Shown here: piece by piece, positions 43,699 to 51,482 of the stretch
How the letters are laid out: every line of letters starts with the position of its first letter
How positions within the stretch are numbered: position 1 is the stretch's first letter
From: an uncultured Paracoccaceae bacterium
GTDB lineage: Bacteria > Pseudomonadota > Alphaproteobacteria > Rhodobacterales > Rhodobacteraceae
NCBI GenBank assembly: GCA_947500135.1
Contig: CANMQX010000006.1
Span: 248,001 to 312,000, forward strand
Direction: 5' to 3'
Length of the DNA: 64,000 nt
Position numbers and translations under genes: made by a program
The notes under the pieces: generated by a model
Database searches by the model: none
The model's input: only the letters and a program-made list of their open reading frames with translations
What the model was told of the DNA's origin: nothing

Positions 43699-44970
43699 AT
43701 GAAGTATATGATGACCTATGACCTGATGGAAAGCGCGCGGAACACTAATCAGTGGCTGGGGGCAACCGCGCGGGCCTTTGCAAGCTATCCCATGATGTCA
43801 TGGGGGGCCAATCCGGCAATGGACTGGCTGAAAGCCTGGGGTGAGGTGACAGAGCGTACCTTTGCCCGCATGGTCGTCAAACCCGACTGGAACATCCCGC
43901 CCGTCGCCGGTGACAAGGGCAAGGATTACCCTGTGGTCATCGAAACCGTGGTTGAAAAGCCGTTTGGCGATCTGATCCATTTTACCATGCCCGGCCGCAG
44001 GCCCAGCAAACGACGGGTACTGCTGGTCGCACCGATGTCCGGCCACTATGCGACATTGCTGCGCAAAACCGTGATCAGCCTGCTGCCTGACGCCGATGTC
44101 TATATCACAGATTGGCATAATGCGCGGGATATCCCCGTCAGCGCTGGCAAGTTCGATATTGAGGATTACACCCTTTACCTCGTCGATTTCATGCGCGAGT
44201 TGGGATCGGATATCCATGTGATTGCCGTCTGCCAGCCGGTGCCCCTGACGCTCGCCGCCACCGCCTATCTGGCGGAGCAGGACCCAAACGCGCAGCCAAG
44301 GTCACTGACCCTGATCGGCGGCCCGGTCGATCCAGAGGCGAACCATACAGAAGTGACTGATTTTGGCCGTTCCGTGACGATGGGCCAGTTGGAAGAAACC
44401 ATGATCCAGCGGGTTGGGTTCAAATATTCCGGGGTGGGCCGCATGGTCTATCCGGGGCTTTTGCAACTCGCTTCGTTCATTTCGATGAATGCCGAAACAC
44501 ATGCCAATTCTTTCCGCGATGAAATCATCCGCGTGGCAAAGGATGAAGCGTCCGAGCATGACCGCCATAACGCGTTTTATGATGAATATCTGGCGGTAAT
44601 GGATATGACGGCCGAGTTTTACCTATCCACGGTTGAGCGGATTTTCAAAGGGCGCGAGATTGCGCGCAATGACTTCATCGTGGCCGGGCACAAGGTTGAT
44701 TTCAGCAAGGTGACCAGCGTTGCGGTCAAGATCGTCGAAGGGGAAGAGGATGATATCTCTGCCCCCGGTCAATGCCTTGCTGCACTCGATCTGCTAACCG
44801 GATTGCCGGACGAGAAGAAAGCGTCGCATCTGGAACCAGGTGCCGGCCATTACGGCATCTTTGCCGGACGCAGCTGGCGGAACAATATCCGCCCCTTGGT
44901 GCTGGACTTCATTGATGCAAATGCAGGTGCGCCCAAAAAGACTTCCGCGAAAGTCGTCGCTCTCAAATAG
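43699..44970 (+). CDS. phaZ: Intracellular polyhydroxyalkanoate depolymerase
   Basis: This 423-residue protein resembles the intracellular PHB depolymerases. It has V-L-L-V-A-P-M-S-G-H-Y-A-T-L-L and the active Cys in V-C-Q-P-V-P-L-T (about 177-184), where a lipase box would be, and a late E-P-G-A-G-H-Y-G-I-F-A-G. It mobilises stored polymer. I start at the ATG at 43699 with GGAG about 8 bases ahead; the frame extends upstream through phaC without support. Confidence 0.92.
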   Translation: MKYMMTYDLMESARNTNQWLGATARAFASYPMMSWGANPAMDWLKAWGEVTERTFARMVVKPDWNIPPVAGDKGKDYPVVIETVVEKPFGDLIHFTMPGRRPSKRRVLLVAPMSGHYATLLRKTVISLLPDADVYITDWHNARDIPVSAGKFDIEDYTLYLVDFMRELGSDIHVIAVCQPVPLTLAATAYLAEQDPNAQPRSLTLIGGPVDPEANHTEVTDFGRSVTMGQLEETMIQRVGFKYSGVGRMVYPGLLQLASFISMNAETHANSFRDEIIRVAKDEASEHDRHNAFYDEYLAVMDMTAEFYLSTVERIFKGREIARNDFIVAGHKVDFSKVTSVAVKIVEGEEDDISAPGQCLAALDLLTGLPDEKKASHLEPGAGHYGIFAGRSWRNNIRPLVLDFIDANAGAPKKTSAKVVALK

Positions 44971-44984
44971 CGGCAGCGTCAAAC

Positions 44985-45056
44985 CAGACTTTCTTGGAAA
45001 GTCTGAACGCAAATCCTCATCGAGGATTTGAACCCAATTCCTGTGTCAGGAATTGG
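44985..45056. repeat. Three hairpins at a convergent gene junction (array locus D)
   Basis: CAGACTTTC-TTG-GAAAGTCTG (44985-45005), CAAATCCTC-ATC-GAGGATTTG (45010-45030) and CCAATTCCTG-TGT-CAGGAATTGG (45034-45056) follow at 3-4-base intervals. Each has 9-10-bp perfect arms and a 3-base loop. They separate phaZ from the opposing hydrolase-like gene. This is the clearest of the four arrays. Confidence 0.9.
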
Positions 45057-45066
45057 CGGCGGCATT

Positions 45067-45783
45067 TCATGGGCGCAACATCAGCGGCATGGCCATCCAA
45101 CGCCGCAAAGCGTCTGTTACCGCCTCCGGCGCCTCCAGACTACTCAGATAGCCCCCCTGTTCGATCACTTCCAATGTGCCATGGGGGATCATCTCGGCCA
45201 TGAATTCCTGCCGTTTCAAGGGAAATTGCCCATTAAACCGGCCACATAACACAACGGCTGGCTGCCGGATTTGCCGCAGCGTGGCTTGCTGATCCTTGCG
45301 TCGCTGCAACGCACGGGCCTGCCGGACATAAACCTCCGGCCCCAGCCCCTGCCCCATCTCACGCAACAGATTGATAACAGAGGCTTTATCGGTATGCGGG
45401 GCAAGCCATGTCGAATTCATCTCATGCTGCAGCACGTCATCCATACGGCCTGACCGGGCGGCAATAATCTGTGTTTCGCGGGCGGCGGCTGTTTCAGGCG
45501 TGTCAGCCTGCGCGCTGGTATCGATCAGGGCAATGCGCGTGATCCGGTCAGCGGCACGGCGCATCAGCTCCATCGCCACCATACCGCCTAGCCCCATCCC
45601 CATCAGGGCGAATTTTGCAGGCGCCCATGTCAAGATTTGGCTTGCGACCTCTTCCATCCGCTCACCCCGGGTGACGGGGGCAAACATAACGGCATGCTCA
45701 TTGCCCAGTTCCCGAATCTGATGGCTGAACACCCGCGCATCGCACATCAATGGGGGGATCATCACCAGAGTCTCGCTTGGCAT
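45067..45783 (-). CDS. Alpha/beta-hydrolase-fold protein without a catalytic triad
   Basis: This 238-residue protein has the alpha/beta hydrolase fold from I-P-P-L-M-C-D-A-R-V-F onward. The nucleophile elbow reads G-M-G-L-G-G, with Gly where Ser is expected. The acid position reads C-G-R-F-N-G (Asn for Asp) and the His position G-G-Y-L-S-S-L-E (Tyr for His). All three triad residues are thus altered while the fold is intact and uninterrupted. It is probably a non-hydrolytic binding or regulatory protein, or uses other residues. It lies beside the pha genes. Confidence 0.8.
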   Translation of the reverse strand: MPSETLVMIPPLMCDARVFSHQIRELGNEHAVMFAPVTRGERMEEVASQILTWAPAKFALMGMGLGGMVAMELMRRAADRITRIALIDTSAQADTPETAAARETQIIAARSGRMDDVLQHEMNSTWLAPHTDKASVINLLREMGQGLGPEVYVRQARALQRRKDQQATLRQIRQPAVVLCGRFNGQFPLKRQEFMAEMIPHGTLEVIEQGGYLSSLEAPEAVTDALRRWMAMPLMLRP

Positions 45784-45870
45784 TGCTGTCTGGCCCCCTG
45801 CAGGATCGGATAATTGCTGCTAGCTGCTATTTTGCCCGTCTGGCCGGGGCACTGCAAGGGCAGCCAGGAC

Positions 45871-46734
45871 CTAAAGCCCTTTCAACCAAGCCAAAATCCG
45901 CTCAGCCATAAGGCCGGTCTGCCCGGGGCTGAAGACATCTCCGGCCATGACATGGCCGCTTTCATCATCGCCCGGTCCGGGGGTAATCAGGTCAAGCGTT
46001 ACAGGACCGCCCCAACGCCCTGCCACCCGCCGGATATCCTTGGGATGCACAACGGTGTCAGCCTCGTTAAAGCTGAAAAACGCAGGCACCATGACCTTGG
46101 ACAAATCGGCCTTGCGCACGGCACGCACGGCCTCCCCCATCGGGTGGACCGCCTCAATCGGATAGGATGTCGTCCAATAGGCCGTGTGGCGATCATTGAT
46201 TGGTTCAAAACTGCGGGTTGCCCCGGCGACATAGCCCCCCCAATGACGCGAGCCGGGGGCATCCAGCACAAATTGTGCCAACCGGTTGCGCAACCCGAAA
46301 TTGGGCGAGATGAGAATTGCAGCCTTCGCCACCACCCCATCTGCCAGCGCAAGCGCGGCCAATGTGCAGCCGGTCGAACAGCCCATCAGGATAATTTGAT
46401 CACCAATCGTCCGGGCGATTTCGACAGCCTCTGCCACGTCATTGCGCCAAGCGTCATAGGTCGCTGTGGCCATTGCCGGGCCATCCTGCCCATGTCCGGT
46501 CAGCCGGGTGAAATGGATATTGGCGCCAATTTCCTTGGCAATCATATCGGGCAGCGGGCGCAATTCCTCGGGCGAGGCTGAAAACCCATGGATATATAAA
46601 AGGCAAACTGCCGTTCTTTGCCCCGGCTGATCGGCCCAGATCACACGTTTCGCACAGCCGGGCCGCAAATTGGGCACCTCGGCCTCGGCCCGGGCTAAAG
46701 CGTCATCAATATCCATTAAATCAAACAATTTCAC
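45871..46734 (-). CDS. Alpha/beta hydrolase (serine hydrolase)
   Basis: This 287-residue protein has L-Y-I-H-G-F-S-A-S-P (about 46-55), an elbow G-C-S-T-G-C with the catalytic Ser, an Asp in N-E-A-D-T-V and a His in E-S-G-H-V-M. It looks like a carboxylesterase or lipase-type enzyme of unknown substrate. The start overlaps the end of the upstream MFS gene by 14 bases, so transporter and hydrolase probably share a transcript. An ATG six codons in is an alternative start. Confidence 0.82.
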   Translation of the reverse strand: MKLFDLMDIDDALARAEAEVPNLRPGCAKRVIWADQPGQRTAVCLLYIHGFSASPEELRPLPDMIAKEIGANIHFTRLTGHGQDGPAMATATYDAWRNDVAEAVEIARTIGDQIILMGCSTGCTLAALALADGVVAKAAILISPNFGLRNRLAQFVLDAPGSRHWGGYVAGATRSFEPINDRHTAYWTTSYPIEAVHPMGEAVRAVRKADLSKVMVPAFFSFNEADTVVHPKDIRRVAGRWGGPVTLDLITPGPGDDESGHVMAGDVFSPGQTGLMAERILAWLKGL

Positions 46735-48058
46735 GCACCACCATCGGTCTATACACCATCACCAGCCCCAGCACGGCCACCACCAGAATGCCCGCAGGTA
46801 TCATCGTAATCGACATTTGCAGCGCCGCAAGGGCCGCGTCGCTTTGCGGCGCAACCCCATCGGTCGTTTCCTGCCAGCCCGCACGCCCCAGGACCAGACC
46901 CAACACCGCCGGTGCCAGGGCGTTGGCCAATTTCTGACCAAACAACCAAACCGCCGAAAACGCGCCTTCAATCGCGGCCCCGGCTTCACGGCGTGTCACA
47001 TCCATCAGGTCAGGATACATCGCCCAGGGGATTTGCTGATAGGCCCCGTTGGTCACCCCCGCGATCACGAAAAGCCCGGCAATCAAACTCATATTCACCG
47101 ATGGCAAAGCCTGCGCCAAGGCGTAAAGCAACACAACATAGGCCGACAGGCCCAGCACCAACGCGCTAAGCTTGCCCAGCCGGTGCGACAACAGCACCCA
47201 CATGACCTGGCTCAGGATTGACCCTACAAAGAATGCCGCGAACAGAACGCTCAGCACGCCCAGCGCGCCAACTGCCCCCGACAAGGCGGTATCACCCTGA
47301 TCTACCACCAGATAGGTCGCCGCAAAGGGCAGGCCTGCCGTGATCAGGGCCACCGCCAGCGTCATCACCCCATAGCACAGCGCCAGAACCACAAATGTCC
47401 GGTTACCGAAAACAAGCCGATAGGTCTCACCAAAACCGGTGCGCACCGGGTCGGCGACACGGGGGGCCTTGCGCGTGGCCCATAACGACAGCCAGACTGT
47501 GCCAATAATCAACGGACTGACATACAGGGCGGCGCGCGGATAGCCAAACTGGCTGGCCAGCCCGGGGATCACGGCACCGCCGACCAGAATACCCACCGTG
47601 GCAAACCCCATGCGCCACCCGGTCATGGTGGACCGCTCGCGCGGATCCTGGGTGATCTCGCCTGCCTGCGCACCGTAAGGGATCGCAATCATGGTAAAGC
47701 CGACGGTGGCCAAAACAAATGCGGCCACAACCCAGGCCAGCTTGGCACTGACGGCAGCGTCGACAGGTGCGGAAAACAGACCCAGAATACCGGCGACCAT
47801 GAGCAGCACGCCAATAAACATCCAAGGGGCACGGCGGCCAAAACGGCTCTTTGTCCGGTCACTCAAATACCCGATCAACGGGTCGGTCACCATGTCGAAA
47901 ACCAGAACAACTGTCGTCACCAGCCCAGCTAAAGCAACCGGAATACCCAAAAAAGAGGTCAGGTAAGCAACGATCAACAGCTGTTTGATCATCACAAAAA
48001 CAACGACACCCAGATCGGCCAAACCCCAACCCGCTTTTTGTCCCATTGATAATGCCAT
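46721..48058 (-). CDS. MFS/GPH-family carrier
   Basis: This 445-residue protein has about 12 membrane helices and the GPH (glycoside-pentoside-hexuronide cation symporter) signature D-P-L-I-G-Y-L-S-D-R-T-K-S-R-F-G-R-R (about 54-71). It is probably a cation-coupled importer for sugars or related solutes. I start at the ATG at 48058, which has a strong GGGAGGGGA site; the frame opens five codons earlier. The downstream hydrolase gene overlaps it, hinting at a substrate that is imported and then hydrolysed. Confidence 0.87.
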   Translation of the reverse strand: MALSMGQKAGWGLADLGVVVFVMIKQLLIVAYLTSFLGIPVALAGLVTTVVLVFDMVTDPLIGYLSDRTKSRFGRRAPWMFIGVLLMVAGILGLFSAPVDAAVSAKLAWVVAAFVLATVGFTMIAIPYGAQAGEITQDPRERSTMTGWRMGFATVGILVGGAVIPGLASQFGYPRAALYVSPLIIGTVWLSLWATRKAPRVADPVRTGFGETYRLVFGNRTFVVLALCYGVMTLAVALITAGLPFAATYLVVDQGDTALSGAVGALGVLSVLFAAFFVGSILSQVMWVLLSHRLGKLSALVLGLSAYVVLLYALAQALPSVNMSLIAGLFVIAGVTNGAYQQIPWAMYPDLMDVTRREAGAAIEGAFSAVWLFGQKLANALAPAVLGLVLGRAGWQETTDGVAPQSDAALAALQMSITMIPAGILVVAVLGLVMVYRPMVVREIV

Positions 48059-48130
48059 GCGGTCCCCTCCCAAGGATTTCGGGCACGTTACGCGACATCA
48101 GCGGTCATGCAGAACAGCGACGTTGCGTAA

Positions 48131-48148
48131 GATGGGTTTTAACCCATC
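48131..48148. repeat. CGTAAG-linked hairpin, copy 2
   Basis: GATGGGTT-TT-AACCCATC is preceded by GCGTAA and overlaps the stop codon of the minus-strand hydrolase at 48139. It shares the CGTAAGATGGGT core and an upstream ACGTTG with the element at 23444. Confidence 0.65.
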
Positions 48149-48900
48149 CCCCGCGCCAGAACATCCGCGACCGAGGCGACAATCAGGTCCAGACAGGTGT
48201 CATCCGAAAAGCGGTGATCGGCGCCGTCCACAAGGGTCAGGCGCATATCGGGGCCATCGGCATGGTCCAGCAGGCGCAAGGCGACAGCCATATCCACATC
48301 AGCATCCGCCGTGCCTTGCAAAAACCTGACCGGAAATGGCAAAGGCAACGGATCGCGCAACACCAACCGGTGGCGCCCTTCTGCGATCAGATGTTTGGTG
48401 ATGATGTAAGGATCACCATAATCCGAAGGCAGCGCCACCTGGCCTGCCGTCTCCAGCTCCGCCCGTTGGGCATCCGAAAACCCGGCCCACATGCTATCTT
48501 CTGTGAAATCCGGGGCGGCGGCGATGGTGACCAGACCCGCAACGCGGTCCGGCATCTGGCGGGCAACCAGCAGGGAAATCCATCCACCCATGCTTGACCC
48601 GACCAAAATAACGGGCCCGGTGATCAGGTTCAGGGCCGCGCAAGCGTCTTCAAACCAGTCGCCAATGCAGCCATCGGTGAAATCTTCACTGCTCCCGCCA
48701 TGGCCGGAATAGTCAAACCGCAGAAAGGTCCGACCCGAATCGCGAGCCCATTTTTCCAAGAATACCGCTTTTGTGCCCCCCATATCAGATTTGAATCCGC
48801 CCAGAAAAACCACCGCAGGGCCTGTTCCATCGGTCAAATGATAGGCGATACGGCGCCCTTGCGGCGTGACAAATTTTGGTGTTTCAGCATTATTTTCCAT
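48139..48900 (-). CDS. Alpha/beta hydrolase (serine hydrolase)
   Basis: This 253-residue protein has F-L-G-G-F-K-S-D-M-G, a classic elbow G-S-S-M-G-G (about 105-110) with the Ser, an Asp in G-T-A-D-A-D and a His in D-G-A-D-H-R-F. It resembles palmitoyl-thioesterase-like or dienelactone-type hydrolases found in alphaproteobacteria; the substrate is open. It is monocistronic and divergent from the ArsR-SRPBCC gene. Confidence 0.85.
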   Translation of the reverse strand: MENNAETPKFVTPQGRRIAYHLTDGTGPAVVFLGGFKSDMGGTKAVFLEKWARDSGRTFLRFDYSGHGGSSEDFTDGCIGDWFEDACAALNLITGPVILVGSSMGGWISLLVARQMPDRVAGLVTIAAAPDFTEDSMWAGFSDAQRAELETAGQVALPSDYGDPYIITKHLIAEGRHRLVLRDPLPLPFPVRFLQGTADADVDMAVALRLLDHADGPDMRLTLVDGADHRFSDDTCLDLIVASVADVLARGMG

Positions 48901-48943
48901 AGGCTTATGGCATCACAGTGTGGCACCGGCTGCAAGTTTGTTT

Positions 48944-48963
48944 ACGTGACTCTATTGTCACGT
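48944..48963. promoter_or_regulatory. Inverted repeat, candidate operator of the ArsR-type gene
   Basis: ACGTGAC-TCTATT-GTCACGT is a perfect 7-bp inverted repeat about 30 bases upstream of the ArsR-SRPBCC start. ACGTGACT also recurs directly downstream at 48960. Autoregulation by the ArsR protein is the simplest reading. Confidence 0.55.
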
Positions 48964-48991
48964 GACTATTTAGTAACTTATAAGATTTCCC

Positions 48992-49735
48992 ATGGATGCG
49001 ATTTTCAAAGCTCTCAACGACCCCGCAAGGCGCGACCTGCTTGACAGTTTGCGCAAACGCGATGGCCAATCACTCAGCGACCTTGAACAGGTGCTGGCGA
49101 TGTCCCGTTTTGGCGTGATGAAGCATCTGAAAGTCCTCGAAGAGGCGAATTTGATCGTCACGCGCAAGGACGGTCGGTTCAAATATCATTACCTCAACCC
49201 CCTGCCCCTGCAGGAGGTGATGGATAGATGGGCCGCCCCCTTTCTTCAAAGACAAGCCCGCGCACTGACAGAGTTGAAAACGAAACTAGAGAAAGACACA
49301 CATATGGGAAAACCCGATTTCATGATGCAGACCTTTATCCGCTGCACACAAGACGCGCTTTGGGCGGCACTGACAGAGGCCGACCAGATGGCCGCCTATC
49401 ATTTCGCCTGCAACACGGTGCAAGGCGATCCAGCCGTGGATCAGGCAACCGCCTTCATCCTGCCCAATGGGGACGCGATGTTGCGGCAAGTAACCACAGC
49501 ACTTGACCCCAAAAGCCGCATTGCCATGACGTTTGAGCCGCTATTCATGGGCCCCGACGCACCTGCCAGCCACATGGTCTACCTGATCGAAGCACAGGGC
49601 GAGCAATGCAAGCTGACGATCGAACATTATGACATGGCACCGGGGCAGGAAGGTTTCGCCGAAGGATGGGCGCGGCTGGCGGCATCGCTCAAAAGCTATC
49701 TCGAAACCGGCACCGGCCTCAAAGCGGCAATGTAA
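48992..49735 (+). CDS. ArsR-family regulator fused to an SRPBCC/AHSA1 domain
   Basis: The 247-residue protein has an N-terminal winged helix (A-L-N-D-P-A-R-R-D-L-L-D-S-L, S-R-F-G-V-M-K-H-L-K-V-L-E-E-A) and from about residue 105 an AHSA1-like START fold (Q-T-F-I-R-C-T-Q-D-A-L-W-A-A-L). In many genomes these are two neighbouring genes; here they form one frame, with an internal Met at the domain border. It has no metal-site cysteines of classic ArsR. The ligand is unknown. Confidence 0.88.
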   Translation: MDAIFKALNDPARRDLLDSLRKRDGQSLSDLEQVLAMSRFGVMKHLKVLEEANLIVTRKDGRFKYHYLNPLPLQEVMDRWAAPFLQRQARALTELKTKLEKDTHMGKPDFMMQTFIRCTQDALWAALTEADQMAAYHFACNTVQGDPAVDQATAFILPNGDAMLRQVTTALDPKSRIAMTFEPLFMGPDAPASHMVYLIEAQGEQCKLTIEHYDMAPGQEGFAEGWARLAASLKSYLETGTGLKAAM

Positions 49736-49746
49736 GGAGAATGATC

Positions 49747-50169
49747 ATGGAAAGCTTCCCAACCGAATTGGGCATTCTGACATGCCTTGCCATTTTTGCC
49801 GCATCAATGTGGCTCCCATATGTGATTGGGGTGGCCCAGGTCCCAGAGACCGACGGCATGCCTGACGGTTTCATCCGCCCCGCCAACCCACATCTTTTGC
49901 CAGAATGGGTTCACCGGGCACACCGTGCGCATCTGAATCTGCTTGAACAGCTGGTGCCCTTCGCCATTCTGGTGATGCTGGTGGATCGGTTCGACGGGTT
50001 CACCGCCCTGACATACTGGACGGCGATTGCGTTTTTCTGGCTCAGGGTGGCCCATGCTATTGGCTATATCAGCGGAAAAGCCCGCCTACCCTTGCGCCCC
50101 ATCATCTTCACCGCCGGTTGGATCTGCTGCCTGATCATGGCCTATGCGGTCTTCGCCGCACGAATGTAG
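49747..50169 (+). CDS. MAPEG-family membrane protein
   Basis: This 140-residue protein has four predicted membrane helices and the MAPEG pattern R-A-H-R-A-H-L-N-L-L-E-Q-L (about 60-72), including the conserved N-x-x-E. Family members bind glutathione or eicosanoid-type substrates. The ATG at 49747 is chosen because AAGGAG sits 7 bases ahead. It begins 11 bases after the ArsR-SRPBCC gene and is probably its target or partner. Confidence 0.85.
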   Translation: MESFPTELGILTCLAIFAASMWLPYVIGVAQVPETDGMPDGFIRPANPHLLPEWVHRAHRAHLNLLEQLVPFAILVMLVDRFDGFTALTYWTAIAFFWLRVAHAIGYISGKARLPLRPIIFTAGWICCLIMAYAVFAARM

Positions 50170-50175
50170 GCCGGT

Positions 50176-50421
50176 TCAGCCGCCAACATAAACCTGCGCA
50201 CTGGGCCGGTAAAAGATCTTCTGATCATGCAGCCGGCCCAACAAATCCTCGCCCTCGCGCTGATCCTGTTCAATCACTTGGATCGATTCCAGATGGGCCG
50301 GATTTTCCTCAGACAAGGCGCGCCGCATCCGACACAACTCACGGCCCCGGGCGCGCAAAGCCTCCTCGATCAAGTCAACATCAGCAATGCTTAGATCAAA
50401 CTGTCGGTTGTAGCTTGGCAT
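50176..50421 (-). CDS. Small conserved hypothetical protein
   Basis: This 81-residue charged protein (D-L-S-I-A-D-V-D-L-I-E-E-A-L-R-A-R) is predicted helical, with no membrane segment. Its composition and frame support coding. It recalls short proteins seen throughout Rhodobacteraceae, but no name can be assigned. It ends 6 bases from the convergent MAPEG gene. Confidence 0.65.
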   Translation of the reverse strand: MPSYNRQFDLSIADVDLIEEALRARGRELCRMRRALSEENPAHLESIQVIEQDQREGEDLLGRLHDQKIFYRPSAQVYVGG

Positions 50422-50631
50422 GTCAGGTCCTCAAGATATGGTTATCCACTTGGGCTTGATGTCGTATTTAACGCCAAACATGTCGCAGTCAACGTATATC
50501 TGGGTATACATCTCTGCACCCAACAGCTAGCTCGCGGGTGATGTGTAGACTACCGTGGTTTCGGGATGCCGCCTGCAGCCAATTTAGATGATCGGACCGC
50601 AGGCACACATATTTTTGCCGATTGTTCGGCC

Positions 50632-51282
50632 TCAGCGGCTACCAAGCATCCCCACTGCACCAGCGACCCCGCCGGAACTTATGCCGAAACCATCAACGTT
50701 CACCAGCGTACCACTGGGTCCGAAAAATCCCCCTTCGACTTCCAAGCCAGTATATGTCTGCGTGGAGCCATCGGCATGCACGATGCTGCCGTCAATGTCG
50801 CCCACAAGAATGGACCGCTCTGTTCCACCATCGTCAATACTGTCGAAGGTTGTGTCCACGGTGAATGAACCGCTTATCCGGTTACCACCAATCGCGTCGA
50901 TGTTCTCGATTTCGTCGTCAACCAACGCTTCCGCATTCGTGATCTCAATAAAGCTGTCAGCCGTGCCAGTGAATGTTTCACTCGCAAAGTTTGCTTCTCC
51001 GACAAATTCACCGAGAGCCCCAAACACCTCAGGATCGCTGCCCCCGACATCAACACCGAAATAAACTGCGACACCGGAATACGTTGCACTGCCGGATGTG
51101 GGTAGCGCGGCAACAGGTGTTTCCAAGTCGTCCACTTCGTCTAATGCGTCAGAAAGCGCCTCAGCCCGGTTAACCAGCGCATCAAAATCCGAGTTGGCAC
51201 CGCCTCCGCCACCACCACCGGAACCGCCACATGCACTCAACAGTGCAACGCTCGCAATCACCAAATATCTGAAATCTCGCAC
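50632..51282 (-). CDS. TbpB-barrel-like surface lipoprotein (candidate Slam cargo)
   Basis: This 216-residue protein has a lipobox L-L-S-A-C at about 14-18, a Gly-rich linker (C-G-G-S-G-G-G-G) and a beta-rich domain resembling the C-terminal barrel of transferrin-binding protein B: A-T-Y-S-G-V-A-V-Y, T-F-T-G-T-A-D-S-F-I-E, I-S-G-S-F-T-V-D-T-T and G-G-F-F-G-P-S-G-T. Such lipoproteins are often carried to the cell surface by Slam proteins, and one is encoded 7 kb away. Actual ligand and location are inferred. Confidence 0.75.
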   Translation of the reverse strand: MRDFRYLVIASVALLSACGGSGGGGGGGANSDFDALVNRAEALSDALDEVDDLETPVAALPTSGSATYSGVAVYFGVDVGGSDPEVFGALGEFVGEANFASETFTGTADSFIEITNAEALVDDEIENIDAIGGNRISGSFTVDTTFDSIDDGGTERSILVGDIDGSIVHADGSTQTYTGLEVEGGFFGPSGTLVNVDGFGISSGGVAGAVGMLGSR

Positions 51283-51482
51283 CTATTCGTCTCCTATTGA
51301 TCTAGTCAAGATCCACCCACCGGCAAGATGACAGACCCGCAAGGCGGGTCAATGACCATTTCGACGTAACAGCAGCTTTGCATCATCACGTTGACACGCC
51401 ACACAAGTCAGGCCATTAACCCGCCACACATAACCCGCAACCGGGCGTTCCGTGGGCGCCAAACTGACGAGGAGCATCGGCC

